Assembly (NCBI RefSeq): GCF_023078475.1
Contig: NZ_CP095741.1
Coordinates: forward strand, 930,001-994,000
Length of the DNA: 64,000 bases
Direction of reading: 5' to 3'
DNA from: Luteibacter aegosomaticola
Lineage (GTDB): Bacteria > Pseudomonadota > Gammaproteobacteria > Xanthomonadales > Rhodanobacteraceae
Part shown: piece by piece, positions 1 to 8,989 of the stretch
Layout of the letters: the number at the start of each line of letters is the position of its first letter
Numbering within the stretch: position 1 is the stretch's first letter
Made by a program: the position numbers and the translations under genes
Notes under the pieces: model-generated
What the model saw: the letters and a program-made list of their open reading frames with translations, nothing else
Told to the model about the DNA's origin: nothing
Databases searched by the model: none

Positions 1-737
1 CCGATGCGCTCGAACTCTGGTTCCAGCCCAAGCTCCATCTGTCCGACGGCCGGGTGGATGCCGCCGAGGCGCTGATTCGCTGGCACCGCCCGGGCCGCGG
101 CATGGTGCCGCCCGAGCTGTTCATTACCGTGGCCGAGGAGACGGGCAACATCGGCCGGCTCACCCGCTGGGTCCTGGCCCACGGCATCGCCCACGCGGCC
201 GAGCTGGCCCACGCCGGCCACGCCGTGCGCGTGTCGCTGAACCTGAGTGCCCGCGATATCGGCGATCCGACGCTGCCCGACCGGGTGGCGGAGTTGCTGC
301 ACGCGCACGGGGTCCCGCCCACGGCCATCGCGCTCGAGGTGACCGAAAGCGCCGTCATCGGTGAACCCGAAGCCGCCCTTCAAGTCCTCCGCCGGCTCGC
401 CGATATGGGTATTGAGATGGCGATCGACGATTTTGGCATCGGCCAGACCTCGTTCGCTTACCTGCGCCGGCTGCCCGTCCGTGAACTGAAGATCGATAAG
501 ATGTTTGTCCAGCACCTCGCCACCGACCCCACCGACCGGACCATCGTGCGTTCGCTGGTGGAGCTCGGCCATCGCCTGGGGTACCAGGTGACGGCCGAAG
601 GTGTCGAGGATGCGGAGAGCATGGCCTTCCTCGCTGCGGCGGGGTGCGACCACGCCCAGGGATTCCATATCGGCCGCCCGACGGATTTTGCTTCCTTCGT
701 GGCGCGCCTGGGAGCGCGGGGGCCGGGTGGGGCGTGA
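1..737 (+). CDS. EAL-domain c-di-GMP phosphodiesterase, 5' end cut by window
   Basis: The reading frame is open from base 3 and encodes the C-terminal EAL domain, about 244 residues. It begins just before the substrate motif, with LWFQPK and then AEALIRW, the family's EAL signature. The metal and catalytic set looks intact: Asn in SLNLS, Glu in EVTES, the Asp pair in IDDFG, Lys in LKIDK and Glu in AEGVED. The usual DDFGTG loop reads DDFGIG. Such domains hydrolyse c-di-GMP to pGpG. The N-terminal sensory or GGDEF part lies outside the window, so full architecture is unknown. The stop overlaps the start of the next gene by four bases, and a GGDEF gene follows, suggesting a shared c-di-GMP circuit. 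Confidence 0.9.
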   Translation, partial: DALELWFQPKLHLSDGRVDAAEALIRWHRPGRGMVPPELFITVAEETGNIGRLTRWVLAHGIAHAAELAHAGHAVRVSLNLSARDIGDPTLPDRVAELLHAHGVPPTAIALEVTESAVIGEPEAALQVLRRLADMGIEMAIDDFGIGQTSFAYLRRLPVRELKIDKMFVQHLATDPTDRTIVRSLVELGHRLGYQVTAEGVEDAESMAFLAAAGCDHAQGFHIGRPTDFASFVARLGARGPGGA

Positions 738-1918
738 CCAGGCGGTCGTACCTCTTCGCGCTCGCCATCACCCTCGGCTTTGCCTCCCTCGCCCACGCGC
801 AGGAGGTGAAGGTGCATGCGTTCGCCGATGCGCGTCTGGTCGATGCACCGGACGACACCAGCTTCATCGATAGCGGCCCCGGCCGCACACGCTATGGCGA
901 TGACGCGCACGGCCTGCGCTTCGGCGCGGCCGGCATCGTCGTGACCGCGCAGATCACGCCCGCCGTATTCGCCCTGGCCGACGTGCAGGTGCAGCGCACC
1001 GACCACAACGACTGGCAGGTGCCCGAGGTCTACGTGCGCTACCGGCCGCTGTCGCTCAGCGCCTGGCGTTTCGCGCTAAAGGGAGGCGTCTACTTCCTGC
1101 CCATTTCGCTGGAGAACGATGGCATCGGCTGGACCAGTCCGTGGACCATCACGCCGTCCGCGATCAACAGCTGGGTGGGCGAAGAGATTCGCGGCATCGG
1201 CGTGGATGCCCACGAGGAGTGGCGCGGCGAAACCGGCACGGCGACGTTTGGTGGTGGCCTGGTGCGGCATAACGATGTCGCGGGCCAGGCGCTCGCGGCA
1301 CGTGGCTGGTCGCTGAGCGATGTCACGCTGGGCCTCGGCGGCCGGTTGCCCGAGCCGGACGATGAAGGCGGCCACGAACGTTACGCGCCGTACCAGTCCG
1401 TCGGCGGGCGCACCGGGTGGTACGCCGACGCCGGCTGGGCCTCGCCTCGCGGCTTCCAGCTGCGCGTGCTCCGCTACGAGAACCGGGCCGATCCCGCAGC
1501 CTCCCGACTGTATAACGGCGACGAGCACCTGTACGCGTGGCGTACCCATTTCTGGTCGCTCGGCGCCGAGCTGGAGACCGGTCCGGTCACCTGGATCGCC
1601 CAGGACATGGATGGCGATACCGAGGCCTGCCCGCCGTATCGCTGTTTTCGCTACCGCTTCCAGTCCGCCTTCCTGCTGGCCGGCTGGAACCGGGGCGCGT
1701 GGCGCCCGACTTTGCGCTACGAAACCTTCCGCACCTGGGCCGACGGCGAGCGTGGGCACGCGCTCACCGCGGCGTTGAACTGGCGGCCACTGGACTGGCT
1801 GCGCCTGACCGCCGAATGGCTTCGCGTGGACGCGAGCCGGGCGGGTCGTTTGGACTTCGGCCTGGCACCCCGCGAGCGGGGCAACCAGGTGCAACTACTG
1901 GCGCGGTTGTTGTACTGA
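734..1918 (+). CDS. Putative outer-membrane beta-barrel protein
   Basis: The protein has 394 residues and I cannot place it in a named family. A Sec signal peptide (LFALAITLGFASLAHA, cleavage before QEV) is followed by many alternating hydrophobic and polar strands rich in Trp, Tyr and Arg. It ends in an aromatic residue (LLARLLY), typical of barrels inserted by BAM. The GTG start at 734 overlaps the preceding EAL stop (GTGA). I chose it because it places the signal peptide at the N terminus; an upstream start in the same frame would lie deep inside the EAL gene. Coupling to an EAL gene and a following GGDEF gene suggests an envelope output of c-di-GMP signalling, which is inference. Confidence 0.7.
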   Translation: MTRRSYLFALAITLGFASLAHAQEVKVHAFADARLVDAPDDTSFIDSGPGRTRYGDDAHGLRFGAAGIVVTAQITPAVFALADVQVQRTDHNDWQVPEVYVRYRPLSLSAWRFALKGGVYFLPISLENDGIGWTSPWTITPSAINSWVGEEIRGIGVDAHEEWRGETGTATFGGGLVRHNDVAGQALAARGWSLSDVTLGLGGRLPEPDDEGGHERYAPYQSVGGRTGWYADAGWASPRGFQLRVLRYENRADPAASRLYNGDEHLYAWRTHFWSLGAELETGPVTWIAQDMDGDTEACPPYRCFRYRFQSAFLLAGWNRGAWRPTLRYETFRTWADGERGHALTAALNWRPLDWLRLTAEWLRVDASRAGRLDFGLAPRERGNQVQLLARLLY

Positions 1919-1985
1919 CCGCACACCCTTTATCGTGGCGCCGCGGGCACCCGCCCGAGCCACATCGCTGAGACCGAGGCATCGC

Positions 1986-3218
1986 GTGGAGCTGGACATC
2001 TGGGAGCGCAAATACAACCTCGCCCTGGAGCGGATGGAGCGCGATGAGCGCGACTTCCGCGCCATCGAGGAGAGCCTGCGCCGTCTCGTTTTGCGCCTGT
2101 CCGCGCTGGCCCGCGGCCAGAGCGATGCGGCCGATCGCCTGCTCGATCAGCTTGGCGAAGGCCTGCGCGAAGCGTGTTCGCCGGAAGCGCTGGAGCCTCT
2201 GCTTGATGGCCTGGCGGAAGCCGTCGCCGCGCTGGAACCGCGCCTGGTGGAAGCGCCGACGGCGGCCATCGCTGCCATTCCCGCTGACGAACCGGCTCCT
2301 GCTGTCGTCGAGGCGGTGCCTTCGGCAGAAGACGCCGAAGCCATCGCGGCGCTGCGCACCGATGTGGCGAAGCTGCAAAACCTCCTGGCCGAAGTCAGCG
2401 GCCGGCTGGGTGATATGACCCGCTATCTCGTCGCCGAACTCGAAGACGCTACGGCGGCCAGTGACCCAGGCCGGACGCTGGGTGAGCAGGTGAGTGAAGA
2501 GATGCGCCAACTCGCGGCGCAGACCCTGGAAGCGAGCGATGTTTCCGCGTTGCGCGACCAGGTGACGGCGCGCCTGGCGGTCATCGACCAGCATTTCCGC
2601 GATTACCGCGAGCGCGAAGACGCCCGCACGGCCTCGTACCGCGAGCGTGCGGAACGCATGCGCGATCGCGTCGAAGAACTCGAGACGCAGACCACGACGC
2701 TGCAGGATTCGCTCCGCCGCGAGCACGAGCTGGCGTTGACCGATCCGCTGACCGCGCTGCCCAACCGCCTGGCCTACGAACGGCGCATGGCCGAGCTGGA
2801 AGCCGACGTGCGTGAGGGCAGCACACAGGCCTGCATCGGTGCGTTCGATATCGACCACTTCAAGACGATCAACGATACCTACGGCCATGCCGCAGGCGAC
2901 GCCGTGCTGCGCATTGTCGGCAACACGCTCGCCAAGGCGTTGGAAGGCCGGGCGTTCGTCGCCCGCTACGGCGGTGAAGAGTTTGCCGTGGTCTTTGCCG
3001 GGCTCACGGTTGACGAGGCGCTCGTGCTTGCCCGCGAACTCGTCGCCACGGTCGAGGGCCTGGCATTCCACGCAAGCCAGAAACCGGTGAAGGTCACCAT
3101 GTCGGGCGGCCTCACCCGCTTCGGTGCGGATGAGCGCGCCGCTGCCGCCTTCGACCGTGCGGACCGGGCCCTCTATGCGGCCAAGCGAGCCGGCCGTAAT
3201 ACCTGCGTCGTTCTCTAG
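1986..3218 (+). CDS. Diguanylate cyclase with long helical N-terminal region
   Basis: The protein has 410 residues from a GTG with GAGG six bases upstream; another GTG at 1935 is in frame but less well placed. Residues 1-240 are soluble, Ala/Glu/Arg-rich and helical, with a likely coiled coil around 200-245 and no membrane segment. A GGDEF domain covers about 245-410, starting at DPLTALPNR. The active site reads GGEEF (residues 329-333) and the metal-binding FDIDHFK is present, so GTP-to-c-di-GMP synthesis is expected. The RxxD inhibitory site normally just upstream of GGEEF is absent. The helical part probably drives dimerisation or partner binding. It follows the EAL and barrel genes on the same strand after a 67-base gap. 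Confidence 0.85.
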   Translation: MELDIWERKYNLALERMERDERDFRAIEESLRRLVLRLSALARGQSDAADRLLDQLGEGLREACSPEALEPLLDGLAEAVAALEPRLVEAPTAAIAAIPADEPAPAVVEAVPSAEDAEAIAALRTDVAKLQNLLAEVSGRLGDMTRYLVAELEDATAASDPGRTLGEQVSEEMRQLAAQTLEASDVSALRDQVTARLAVIDQHFRDYREREDARTASYRERAERMRDRVEELETQTTTLQDSLRREHELALTDPLTALPNRLAYERRMAELEADVREGSTQACIGAFDIDHFKTINDTYGHAAGDAVLRIVGNTLAKALEGRAFVARYGGEEFAVVFAGLTVDEALVLARELVATVEGLAFHASQKPVKVTMSGGLTRFGADERAAAAFDRADRALYAAKRAGRNTCVVL

Positions 3219-3365
3219 GCGCTAACGAATCGCACACGCGCGGGCGGTCATAGTGGACGCCGGATTCCTTCAATCCCCGGCGCCCCGGCTTAGCCAGACT
3301 CGGCGGCGCCGTATTTTTTTCGACACCAGCCGCTTCGGGCGTCGCAGCGCCCCCAGGAGCCCGCC

Positions 3366-4880
3366 ATGTCCGAGTCGTCCGAGAAGCCCACTGGCCCTGA
3401 TTTCACCCAGGGCGTGCCCGTGGGCGACATCCCCGCCGAGGGCGTGCTGAAGGGACGCGTCGGTGACGACGCGGTCATTATCGGTCGTATCGCGGGCGGC
3501 TTCGCGGCGATCAGTGCATCATGCAGCCACTACGGTGGCGATCTCAGCGAAGGGTTGCGCGTGGATAACGCCGTGCACTGTCCGCTGCATCACGCCTGCT
3601 TCGACCTGCTCACGGGCCGCGCGCTGCGAGCCCCTGCGCTATCCCCCGTGGATCGCTGGCGGGTGGATGAGCGCGACGGCAAGGTGTTCATCCAGGAGAA
3701 GCTCCCCGCACCCGAGCCAGCCGAGCCCACGGATACCCCTGAACGGCATATCGTGATCGTCGGCGGCGGTGCGGCTGGCTTCGCCGCCGCGCAGCGTCTG
3801 CGCGACCTCGGTTTCGACGGCTTGCTTACGATGATCAGTGACGATCCCGATGCGCCGTATGACCGCCCGAATGTGTCCAAGGATTACCTGGCCGGTACAG
3901 CGCAGCCCGAGTGGATGCCGCTGAAGGACAAGGCGTTCTACGCGGATAACCGGATCGACCTTCGCCTGGATGTCACCGTGGATCACGTCAACGCCGAGCA
4001 TCGTACGGTGACGTTGGATACCGGTGACCGGCTCGATTACGACACGTTGTTGCTGTGCACGGGCGCGGAGCCGATCCGTCCTGATGGTCCTGGCTTCGAT
4101 GATGCCGAGGTCTTCACCGTGCGCACGATGCAAGACGCGCAGGCGATCATCGCGGCGATTGAAAATGGCGGACCGGTGGCGGTGATCGGCAGCAGCTTTA
4201 TCGGCATGGAGGTCGCGGCGGCGTTGCGCGAGCGCAAGGTCGAGGTGCACGTCGTGAGTCCCGATACGGTGCCGTTGAAGCGCGTGCTGGGTGAGGAGTT
4301 CGGCACGATGATCCGCGGTTTGCACGAAGCGCGCGGGGTGCGCTTTCACCTCGGACGCAAGGCGACGGGTTACGTGGATGGCCACGTAACGCTGGATAAC
4401 GGTGACAAGGTGCGCGCGGCCAAGGTGGTGCTGGGTATCGGTGTGCATCCGCGGACGGATCTTGCCGAGGCGGCGGGCCTGCAGATCGATAACGGCGTGC
4501 TGGTGGATGCGACGATGCGTACCTCGGATGAGGATATTTACGCGGCGGGTGATATCGCGCGTTTCCCCGGCCTGGATGATTCGCGTCAGCGCGTGGAGCA
4601 TTGGGTAGTGGCGGAGCGGCAGGGGCAGGTGGCGGCGGCTGCGATGCTGGGCTTCGATGAAATTTACAACGAAGCGCCGTTCTTCTGGAGCATGCATTAC
4701 GACACGAGCATACGCTACGTAGGCCATGCGTTAGCGTGGGACGAGATCGAAGTACTGGGCTCCATTGCGAACAAGGACGCCGAAGTCCGCTACAAGAAAA
4801 ACGGCCGCGAACTCGCCGTAGCCACCGTCAACCGCGACAAAGCGTCCCTCGAAGCCGCCGAACGCCTAACCTCGCTGTAG
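3366..4880 (+). CDS. Rieske-FAD oxidoreductase (AIF-like ferredoxin/NAD(P)H reductase)
   Basis: This is a 504-residue fusion. An N-terminal Rieske [2Fe-2S] domain (about 15-110) has ligands C53, H55, C72 and H75 in CSHYGG and CPLHH. A pyridine-nucleotide-disulphide oxidoreductase follows, with an FAD Rossmann motif VGGGAAGF near 132-139, a second nucleotide fold GSSFIGME near 272, the FAD motif YAAGDIARF, and a C-terminal reductase domain. This is the arrangement of AIFL-type NAD(P)H-dependent reductases that pass electrons to or from an iron-sulfur centre. The physiological partner is unknown. The ATG has AGGAG upstream. There is no signal peptide, so it is cytosolic. Its TAG stop lies inside a REP half-element at 4877. 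Confidence 0.88.
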   Translation: MSESSEKPTGPDFTQGVPVGDIPAEGVLKGRVGDDAVIIGRIAGGFAAISASCSHYGGDLSEGLRVDNAVHCPLHHACFDLLTGRALRAPALSPVDRWRVDERDGKVFIQEKLPAPEPAEPTDTPERHIVIVGGGAAGFAAAQRLRDLGFDGLLTMISDDPDAPYDRPNVSKDYLAGTAQPEWMPLKDKAFYADNRIDLRLDVTVDHVNAEHRTVTLDTGDRLDYDTLLLCTGAEPIRPDGPGFDDAEVFTVRTMQDAQAIIAAIENGGPVAVIGSSFIGMEVAAALRERKVEVHVVSPDTVPLKRVLGEEFGTMIRGLHEARGVRFHLGRKATGYVDGHVTLDNGDKVRAAKVVLGIGVHPRTDLAEAAGLQIDNGVLVDATMRTSDEDIYAAGDIARFPGLDDSRQRVEHWVVAERQGQVAAAAMLGFDEIYNEAPFFWSMHYDTSIRYVGHALAWDEIEVLGSIANKDAEVRYKKNGRELAVATVNRDKASLEAAERLTSL

Positions 4881-4900
4881 GAGCGCGCATGCGATCGCAA
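4877..4900. repeat. REP half-element, family B (GTAGGAGCGCGC type)
   Basis: A single arm of the GTAGGAGCGCGC palindromic repeat seen in full at five other places in the window. It sits between the convergent Rieske-FAD gene and dbpA, and its GTAG supplies the TAG stop of the former. Confidence 0.6.
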
Positions 4901-6271
4901 TCAAAGTGACCGAACGCGGAAGTTGCGGCCTTTGATCTTGCCCTCGCGCAAACGGTTCAACGCCTTGTTGGCGAGGTCGCGCTTGATCGCGACATAGGCG
5001 CGGGTCGCATAGACGTCGATCTTGCCGATGTCGTTGCCTTGGAGGCCGGCGTCGCCGGTGAGCGCGCCGAGGATGTCGCCCGGGCGCAGTTTGTCCTTGC
5101 GGCCTGCGTCGATGACCAGCGTCTTCATCGGTGCGAGGTTTAGTACCTTGCGGCCATCGCCGGGCTTGGCGGGGTAACGCGCAAACGGCTTGCCGAAACG
5201 CTCCTCGATCGCCCGCACCTTGTTCAGTTCACGCGAACCCGCAAGGGTGATCGCCAGGCCGCTGGCGCCCGCACGGCCCGTACGGCCACTACGGTGCGTA
5301 TGCGTATCGGGATCGTGTGCCACGTCGAAGCTCACCACCATCGGCAGGCCGGCGATATCCAGACCGCGTGCCGCGACGTCTGTCGCCACCAGTACGTTGC
5401 AACTGCGGTTCGCAAACCTCACCAGTGCCTCGTCGCGATCACGCTGTTCCAGGTCACCGTGCAACGCCAGTGCGCTGAAGCCCAGCTTATCGAGGGCCGC
5501 CGCCAGCTCATCGGTATCCTTGCGCATATTGCAGAACACCAGCACCGATTCCGGCTTCTCGTGGTGCAGGATGCGTGCAAGCACGTCCACCTTAAGTGGC
5601 GGCTCCACTTCCACCAGGCGCTGCTCGATCGTGCTCTCGGTATGCGGCTCGTCGATCGTCACCAGCACCGGATCCTTCTGCACCCGGCCACTCACGGCAC
5701 GGATTTCGTCCGGATACGTAGCAGAGAACAGCAGCGTCTGATGATGCTTCGAAATGCGCTTGATGATGTCGTCGATCGCTTCCTCGAACCCCATGTCGAG
5801 CATGCGGTCGGCTTCATCGAGCACGAAGGTGTTGATGCCACCACCGTGCAGGCTGCCGCGCTTCAGGTGCTCCTGCACGCGGCCGGGCGTGCCGACGACG
5901 ATGTGCGGGTCGTGCTCCAGCGACGCGAGCTGCGGGCCGAGCGGCATGCCACCGCACAGGGTGAGCAGCTTCACGTTCGGGATGTTCGTGGCAAGGCGTC
6001 GGATCGACTTGGCGACCTGGTCGGCCAGCTCGCGGGTGGGGCAGAGCACCAGCGCCTGCAGGCGGATCTCCGACGGGTCCAGGCGTTGCAGCAGGCCCAG
6101 GCCGAAGGCCGCGGTCTTACCGCTGCCGGTGCGCGCCTCGGCGAGCACATCGCGGCCGGCGAGGATGGGCGGCAGGCTTTCGGCCTGCACGGGCGTCATC
6201 TCGGTATAGCCGATGGTTTCGACGGCGGCCAGGAGCGCGGGGGAGAGGGGGAGCTGGGTAAAGGTGTTCAT
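4901..6271 (-). CDS. dbpA: ATP-dependent RNA helicase DbpA
   Basis: The protein has 456 residues, close to the E. coli length of 457. It carries the DEAD-box set: TPVQ Q-motif near 27, ARTGSGKT Walker A near 46-53, PTRELADQ, LDEADRMLDMG, FSAT and HRSGRTGRAG. The C-terminal segment (about 380-456, with PGDILGALTGDAGL and ending RNFRVRSL) matches the DbpA RNA-binding domain, which targets hairpin 92 of 23S rRNA. The role is large-subunit ribosome assembly. N-terminal residues MTPVQAESLPPILAGRD resemble the E. coli protein closely. The gene is monocistronic and convergent with the Rieske-FAD gene. Confidence 0.95.
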   Translation of the reverse strand: MNTFTQLPLSPALLAAVETIGYTEMTPVQAESLPPILAGRDVLAEARTGSGKTAAFGLGLLQRLDPSEIRLQALVLCPTRELADQVAKSIRRLATNIPNVKLLTLCGGMPLGPQLASLEHDPHIVVGTPGRVQEHLKRGSLHGGGINTFVLDEADRMLDMGFEEAIDDIIKRISKHHQTLLFSATYPDEIRAVSGRVQKDPVLVTIDEPHTESTIEQRLVEVEPPLKVDVLARILHHEKPESVLVFCNMRKDTDELAAALDKLGFSALALHGDLEQRDRDEALVRFANRSCNVLVATDVAARGLDIAGLPMVVSFDVAHDPDTHTHRSGRTGRAGASGLAITLAGSRELNKVRAIEERFGKPFARYPAKPGDGRKVLNLAPMKTLVIDAGRKDKLRPGDILGALTGDAGLQGNDIGKIDVYATRAYVAIKRDLANKALNRLREGKIKGRNFRVRSL

Positions 6272-6316
6272 ACCGGGGATTTTCGCATGAAAGCGTGGGT
6301 TCCCCCGGTTCGGCCG

Positions 6317-6580
6317 TCAGTGGGCGGTGTTTGTCGCCTGAACCGCCGCGTGCGAAGCCTCTTCGAGGTGCGCGTAGGCCAGGCTGGCAAGGTAGATGCC
6401 CGCTGCGATCACGGTGTACCAGAGGTAGCGCCGAACCTTGGCCGAAAGGCGGCGGGGACGGCGTGCTGAACCGGTTTCGGTGAGCGCGCGCTCGGCGCGG
6501 GCGCGCCGGTGCCTGCCCACGTGCGGGTGGCCGGCCGTCGGGCGATCCGTGTCCTGCGCGGTACTGCGCTGGCTATCCAT
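6317..6580 (-). CDS. Small hypothetical membrane protein
   Basis: The protein has 87 residues from an ATG preceded by AGGGGAC at good spacing. Residues 1-50 are hydrophilic, basic and probably disordered (Arg, His, Thr rich). A single transmembrane helix follows at about 53-70 (WYTVIAAGIYLASLAYA), then a short tail. The basic N terminus suggests a cytoplasmic N-in orientation. I do not recognise the family. It lies between dbpA and the Mrr-like gene on the same strand, 53 bases downstream of the latter. Codon use matches its neighbours. Function unknown. Confidence 0.55.
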   Translation of the reverse strand: MDSQRSTAQDTDRPTAGHPHVGRHRRARAERALTETGSARRPRRLSAKVRRYLWYTVIAAGIYLASLAYAHLEEASHAAVQATNTAH

Positions 6581-6633
6581 ACATTGTCCCCTGAGATCCG
6601 CGGCATGGGCGGACGTGCGGATCGTAAGTGGCT

Positions 6634-7371
6634 TCAGGGCGCTCCGCTAGTGCCCGAAAGTGATAGGTCCCTGGGTTTCGCCTGCGCCTCGGCCTGGGCA
6701 AAGGGCGGCGGTGCGGGGAGGGCGCCGGCGTGCCTGTAAACGTCGCCCGCGTGCGCCGTGCTACCCACGCGCGCGGCGTGGATATCGCGGATGTACCAGG
6801 TGTAGAGGGTCAGCATGGCCAGCGCCATGACCAGTACCGCCGCGACGGCGGCGATGGCGGCGGCACGGCTTGTCTGGCGACCGTCGGCGGCGCCCTCAGC
6901 GATCACGCCCGCCGCGGCGAGGGGTGTCCATAAGCTGGGCTCGGCCGACGCGGGCCTCGTATCCTGCGGGTCTTCGATCGGGCCAAGCAGGGCCCTCAGC
7001 GCACGGCCATCCACGAGCCTGATGTGACGGAAACGCGCGGCGGCATCGACGGCCTGGCGAGTGAACTCCCCGGACGTGATGACCACGGCACCGGTCGCAC
7101 CGACGGCGGGCATCTGCCCGATCAGCCGGTGAACATCGCTATGCGGCACCTGGAACGCGGTCCAGTGCCGGCACGTGGCCACGATGATCTCGTCGCCGCG
7201 GCGAAGGATCAGGTCGATGCCCCGCTCGGCGTTATCGCCGACACCCGAACATTCCACGGCAAAGCCGGCGGCTTCGAAATGCCCCGCGATGCGCTGCTGG
7301 AATTCACGCCACGACACCCGGCTGAGCGCGTCGTCGTAACGATGCTGGACAGGTTTGAAGGCCGCGCTCAC
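6634..7371 (-). CDS. Membrane-anchored Mrr-like restriction endonuclease-fold protein, altered active site
   Basis: The protein has 245 residues from the GTG at 7371, chosen as the first in-frame start just before the domain; the Shine-Dalgarno is weak and the frame stays open further upstream. Residues 15-135 match the Mrr-type endonuclease domain: helix YDDALSRVSWREFQQRIAGHFEAAGF, then GIDLILRRGDE, and later GATGAVVITSGEFT. The usual D...QxK triad reads D53...T66-C67-R68, so the Gln and Lys are replaced and cleavage is doubtful. A transmembrane helix lies at about 170-194, followed by a Pro/Ala-rich tail. No modification gene is adjacent, so a classical restriction system is unlikely. A role in DNA binding or sensing at the membrane is speculation. 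Confidence 0.72.
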   Translation of the reverse strand: MSAAFKPVQHRYDDALSRVSWREFQQRIAGHFEAAGFAVECSGVGDNAERGIDLILRRGDEIIVATCRHWTAFQVPHSDVHRLIGQMPAVGATGAVVITSGEFTRQAVDAAARFRHIRLVDGRALRALLGPIEDPQDTRPASAEPSLWTPLAAAGVIAEGAADGRQTSRAAAIAAVAAVLVMALAMLTLYTWYIRDIHAARVGSTAHAGDVYRHAGALPAPPPFAQAEAQAKPRDLSLSGTSGAP

Positions 7372-7656
7372 GCGGCGTTCGCCTGTCGGCGGAACAGTGA
7401 TACACGGTGCCCACCGGCACCCCGGACGACTTCCATGACGATTCCCCTGTATGCCGTCCGCTGGCGCCCCCGCGCCGGGTCTGACGGTCCGCCTGAATCT
7501 AGCGGGTATTCGGCCACATTGCTGTAGTCCAACGCCTACACACAAACGGACAACTCCTTCAAAAACGCGAAGGATCCGTGAAATCAGGGGCCGATAAAGC
7601 CAAGGCTTCGTACAATGCCCGGGTTCGCCATTCCCCAGGCGAAGAAGGAGAACGGT

Positions 7657-8976
7657 GTGCGGAAGAGCAAGGCAGGATTCGGGCTGGTGCTGGCCCTGGT
7701 GGCGCCATGGGCGCACGGCGCGGGGTTCGATTGCGCGAAGGCAGGCACCGGCGTGGAGAAAGCGATCTGCGCGTCGCCGAAGGTGTCGGCGCTGGATGGG
7801 CAGCTGGGCGACGTGTTCCGTGCGGCGCTGAAGAACCATCCTGGCCAGGCCGAGCTGCTGAAGCTGGACCAGCGGCATTGGCTGGCGGAGCGTGATGCGA
7901 CGTTGTCTGCGTACCCTTCGGTGAAGGAAGCGGAATCCGGCGTTCTCGCGCTCTACAAGGCGCGCATGAATTTCCTTCGCGGCCTGGATGACACGACGTG
8001 GCCCAAGCCCTTTGATGCCCTGCGTCCTGCGCTGGCGAAGCTGCCCACGTCGGGTGTGAAAATCCCTGCTGACTTCGCGAAGGCGGGTGTCGATATCACG
8101 CTCTCCGAGGATGTGCCTCTGGAGAAAGCGGATGCGTTCCCCTGGCAAGCGGACGCGAATGTCCGCGACGGCCTGAAGGATCTCGAGAGCTACGGCGGTT
8201 ACCGCAAGCTGGCAGGCTCGCCGATTAGTTCGGTGTGGTCGCTCGGCGGCACGGCGCATTGCTGGACCGAGGTGCCGTTCCGCATCGAGGGCAAGAAGGC
8301 CATCGCGGTGGACTCGCCGACGGTGTGGGGCGACGGCGATTGCATGACGGATCACGGCATCGCGCACATCGCTGGCCAGTACGTCGCGTACGTGGTCGGC
8401 GATGGCCGCGCCGATGAAGTGACGCTCGATGCGGCCGTATGGAATGGCAAGGCGTTCGATCCGGGCAAGCAGCTCGTGATGCGCTTTGATCATGTGCTGA
8501 CAATCGACGGCAGCGCGTGTGCGGGCAGCAAGGGCGCGTGCGACGACTTCGCGAAGCTGGCGATGTCGGCGGCAACCCGCTACGACCGCAGCCCGCAGAA
8601 GGGCGTGCTCGACACCGCCTTCGCGCCTTATGACAAGGCGGCGTATGCCGCCCTGGTCAAAGCGGCGCGCGGGCCCGGCGGCCCCCTCGAAAAGGATGGC
8701 CAGCCGCCGGAACTCCCCTTGCTGGAAGACACCGGCAAGATGGCCGGCTTCAGCAGCGATGCCGAGGTGTTCCCGCTGGTGTTCCGTGGCGAAACCCTGC
8801 TCGGCCTGATCGACCACGGCCACGTGGGTTGGCGCGAGAACAACGACTGGCTGGTGGCTGCCTGGCGCCTGAAGAACGGAAAGCCGGAAGCGGCTGCGGC
8901 GGCGTATATCTCGGTCAACCGTGACAAGCTCCTCCTGGCGGCACCCGTACCCGAGCCGCCGGCCGAAACCCACTGA
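7657..8976 (+). CDS. Secreted protein with N-terminal LprI-like domain
   Basis: The protein has 439 residues from the GTG at 7657, preceded by GAAGGAG at six-base spacing; an upstream in-frame ATG at 7615 lacks this. The signal peptide (GFGLVLALVAPWAHGAG) is followed by an LprI/DUF1311-type module with paired cysteines (FDCAKAGTGVEKAICAS) and the LDGQL motif. LprI domains were described as lysozyme inhibitors, but most bacterial members are uncharacterised. The remaining 320 residues have further cysteines (CWTE, DCMTD, SACAGSKGACDD), suggesting periplasmic disulphides, but no domain I can name. The gene diverges from the Mrr-like gene across 285 bases in which I found no other gene. Confidence 0.65.
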   Translation: MRKSKAGFGLVLALVAPWAHGAGFDCAKAGTGVEKAICASPKVSALDGQLGDVFRAALKNHPGQAELLKLDQRHWLAERDATLSAYPSVKEAESGVLALYKARMNFLRGLDDTTWPKPFDALRPALAKLPTSGVKIPADFAKAGVDITLSEDVPLEKADAFPWQADANVRDGLKDLESYGGYRKLAGSPISSVWSLGGTAHCWTEVPFRIEGKKAIAVDSPTVWGDGDCMTDHGIAHIAGQYVAYVVGDGRADEVTLDAAVWNGKAFDPGKQLVMRFDHVLTIDGSACAGSKGACDDFAKLAMSAATRYDRSPQKGVLDTAFAPYDKAAYAALVKAARGPGGPLEKDGQPPELPLLEDTGKMAGFSSDAEVFPLVFRGETLLGLIDHGHVGWRENNDWLVAAWRLKNGKPEAAAAAYISVNRDKLLLAAPVPEPPAETH

Positions 8977-8989
8977 GATAACGCGCGCC

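Noticed and set aside
6634..7371. A complete restriction-modification or defence island
   Set aside because: No methyltransferase, specificity subunit, helicase or other defence gene adjoins the Mrr-like gene, and its active site is altered.
7372..7656. Possible extra gene in the 285-base gap before the LprI-like gene
   Set aside because: Only short frames (about 30 residues) without ribosome site or recognisable features; likely the promoter region of the two divergent genes.
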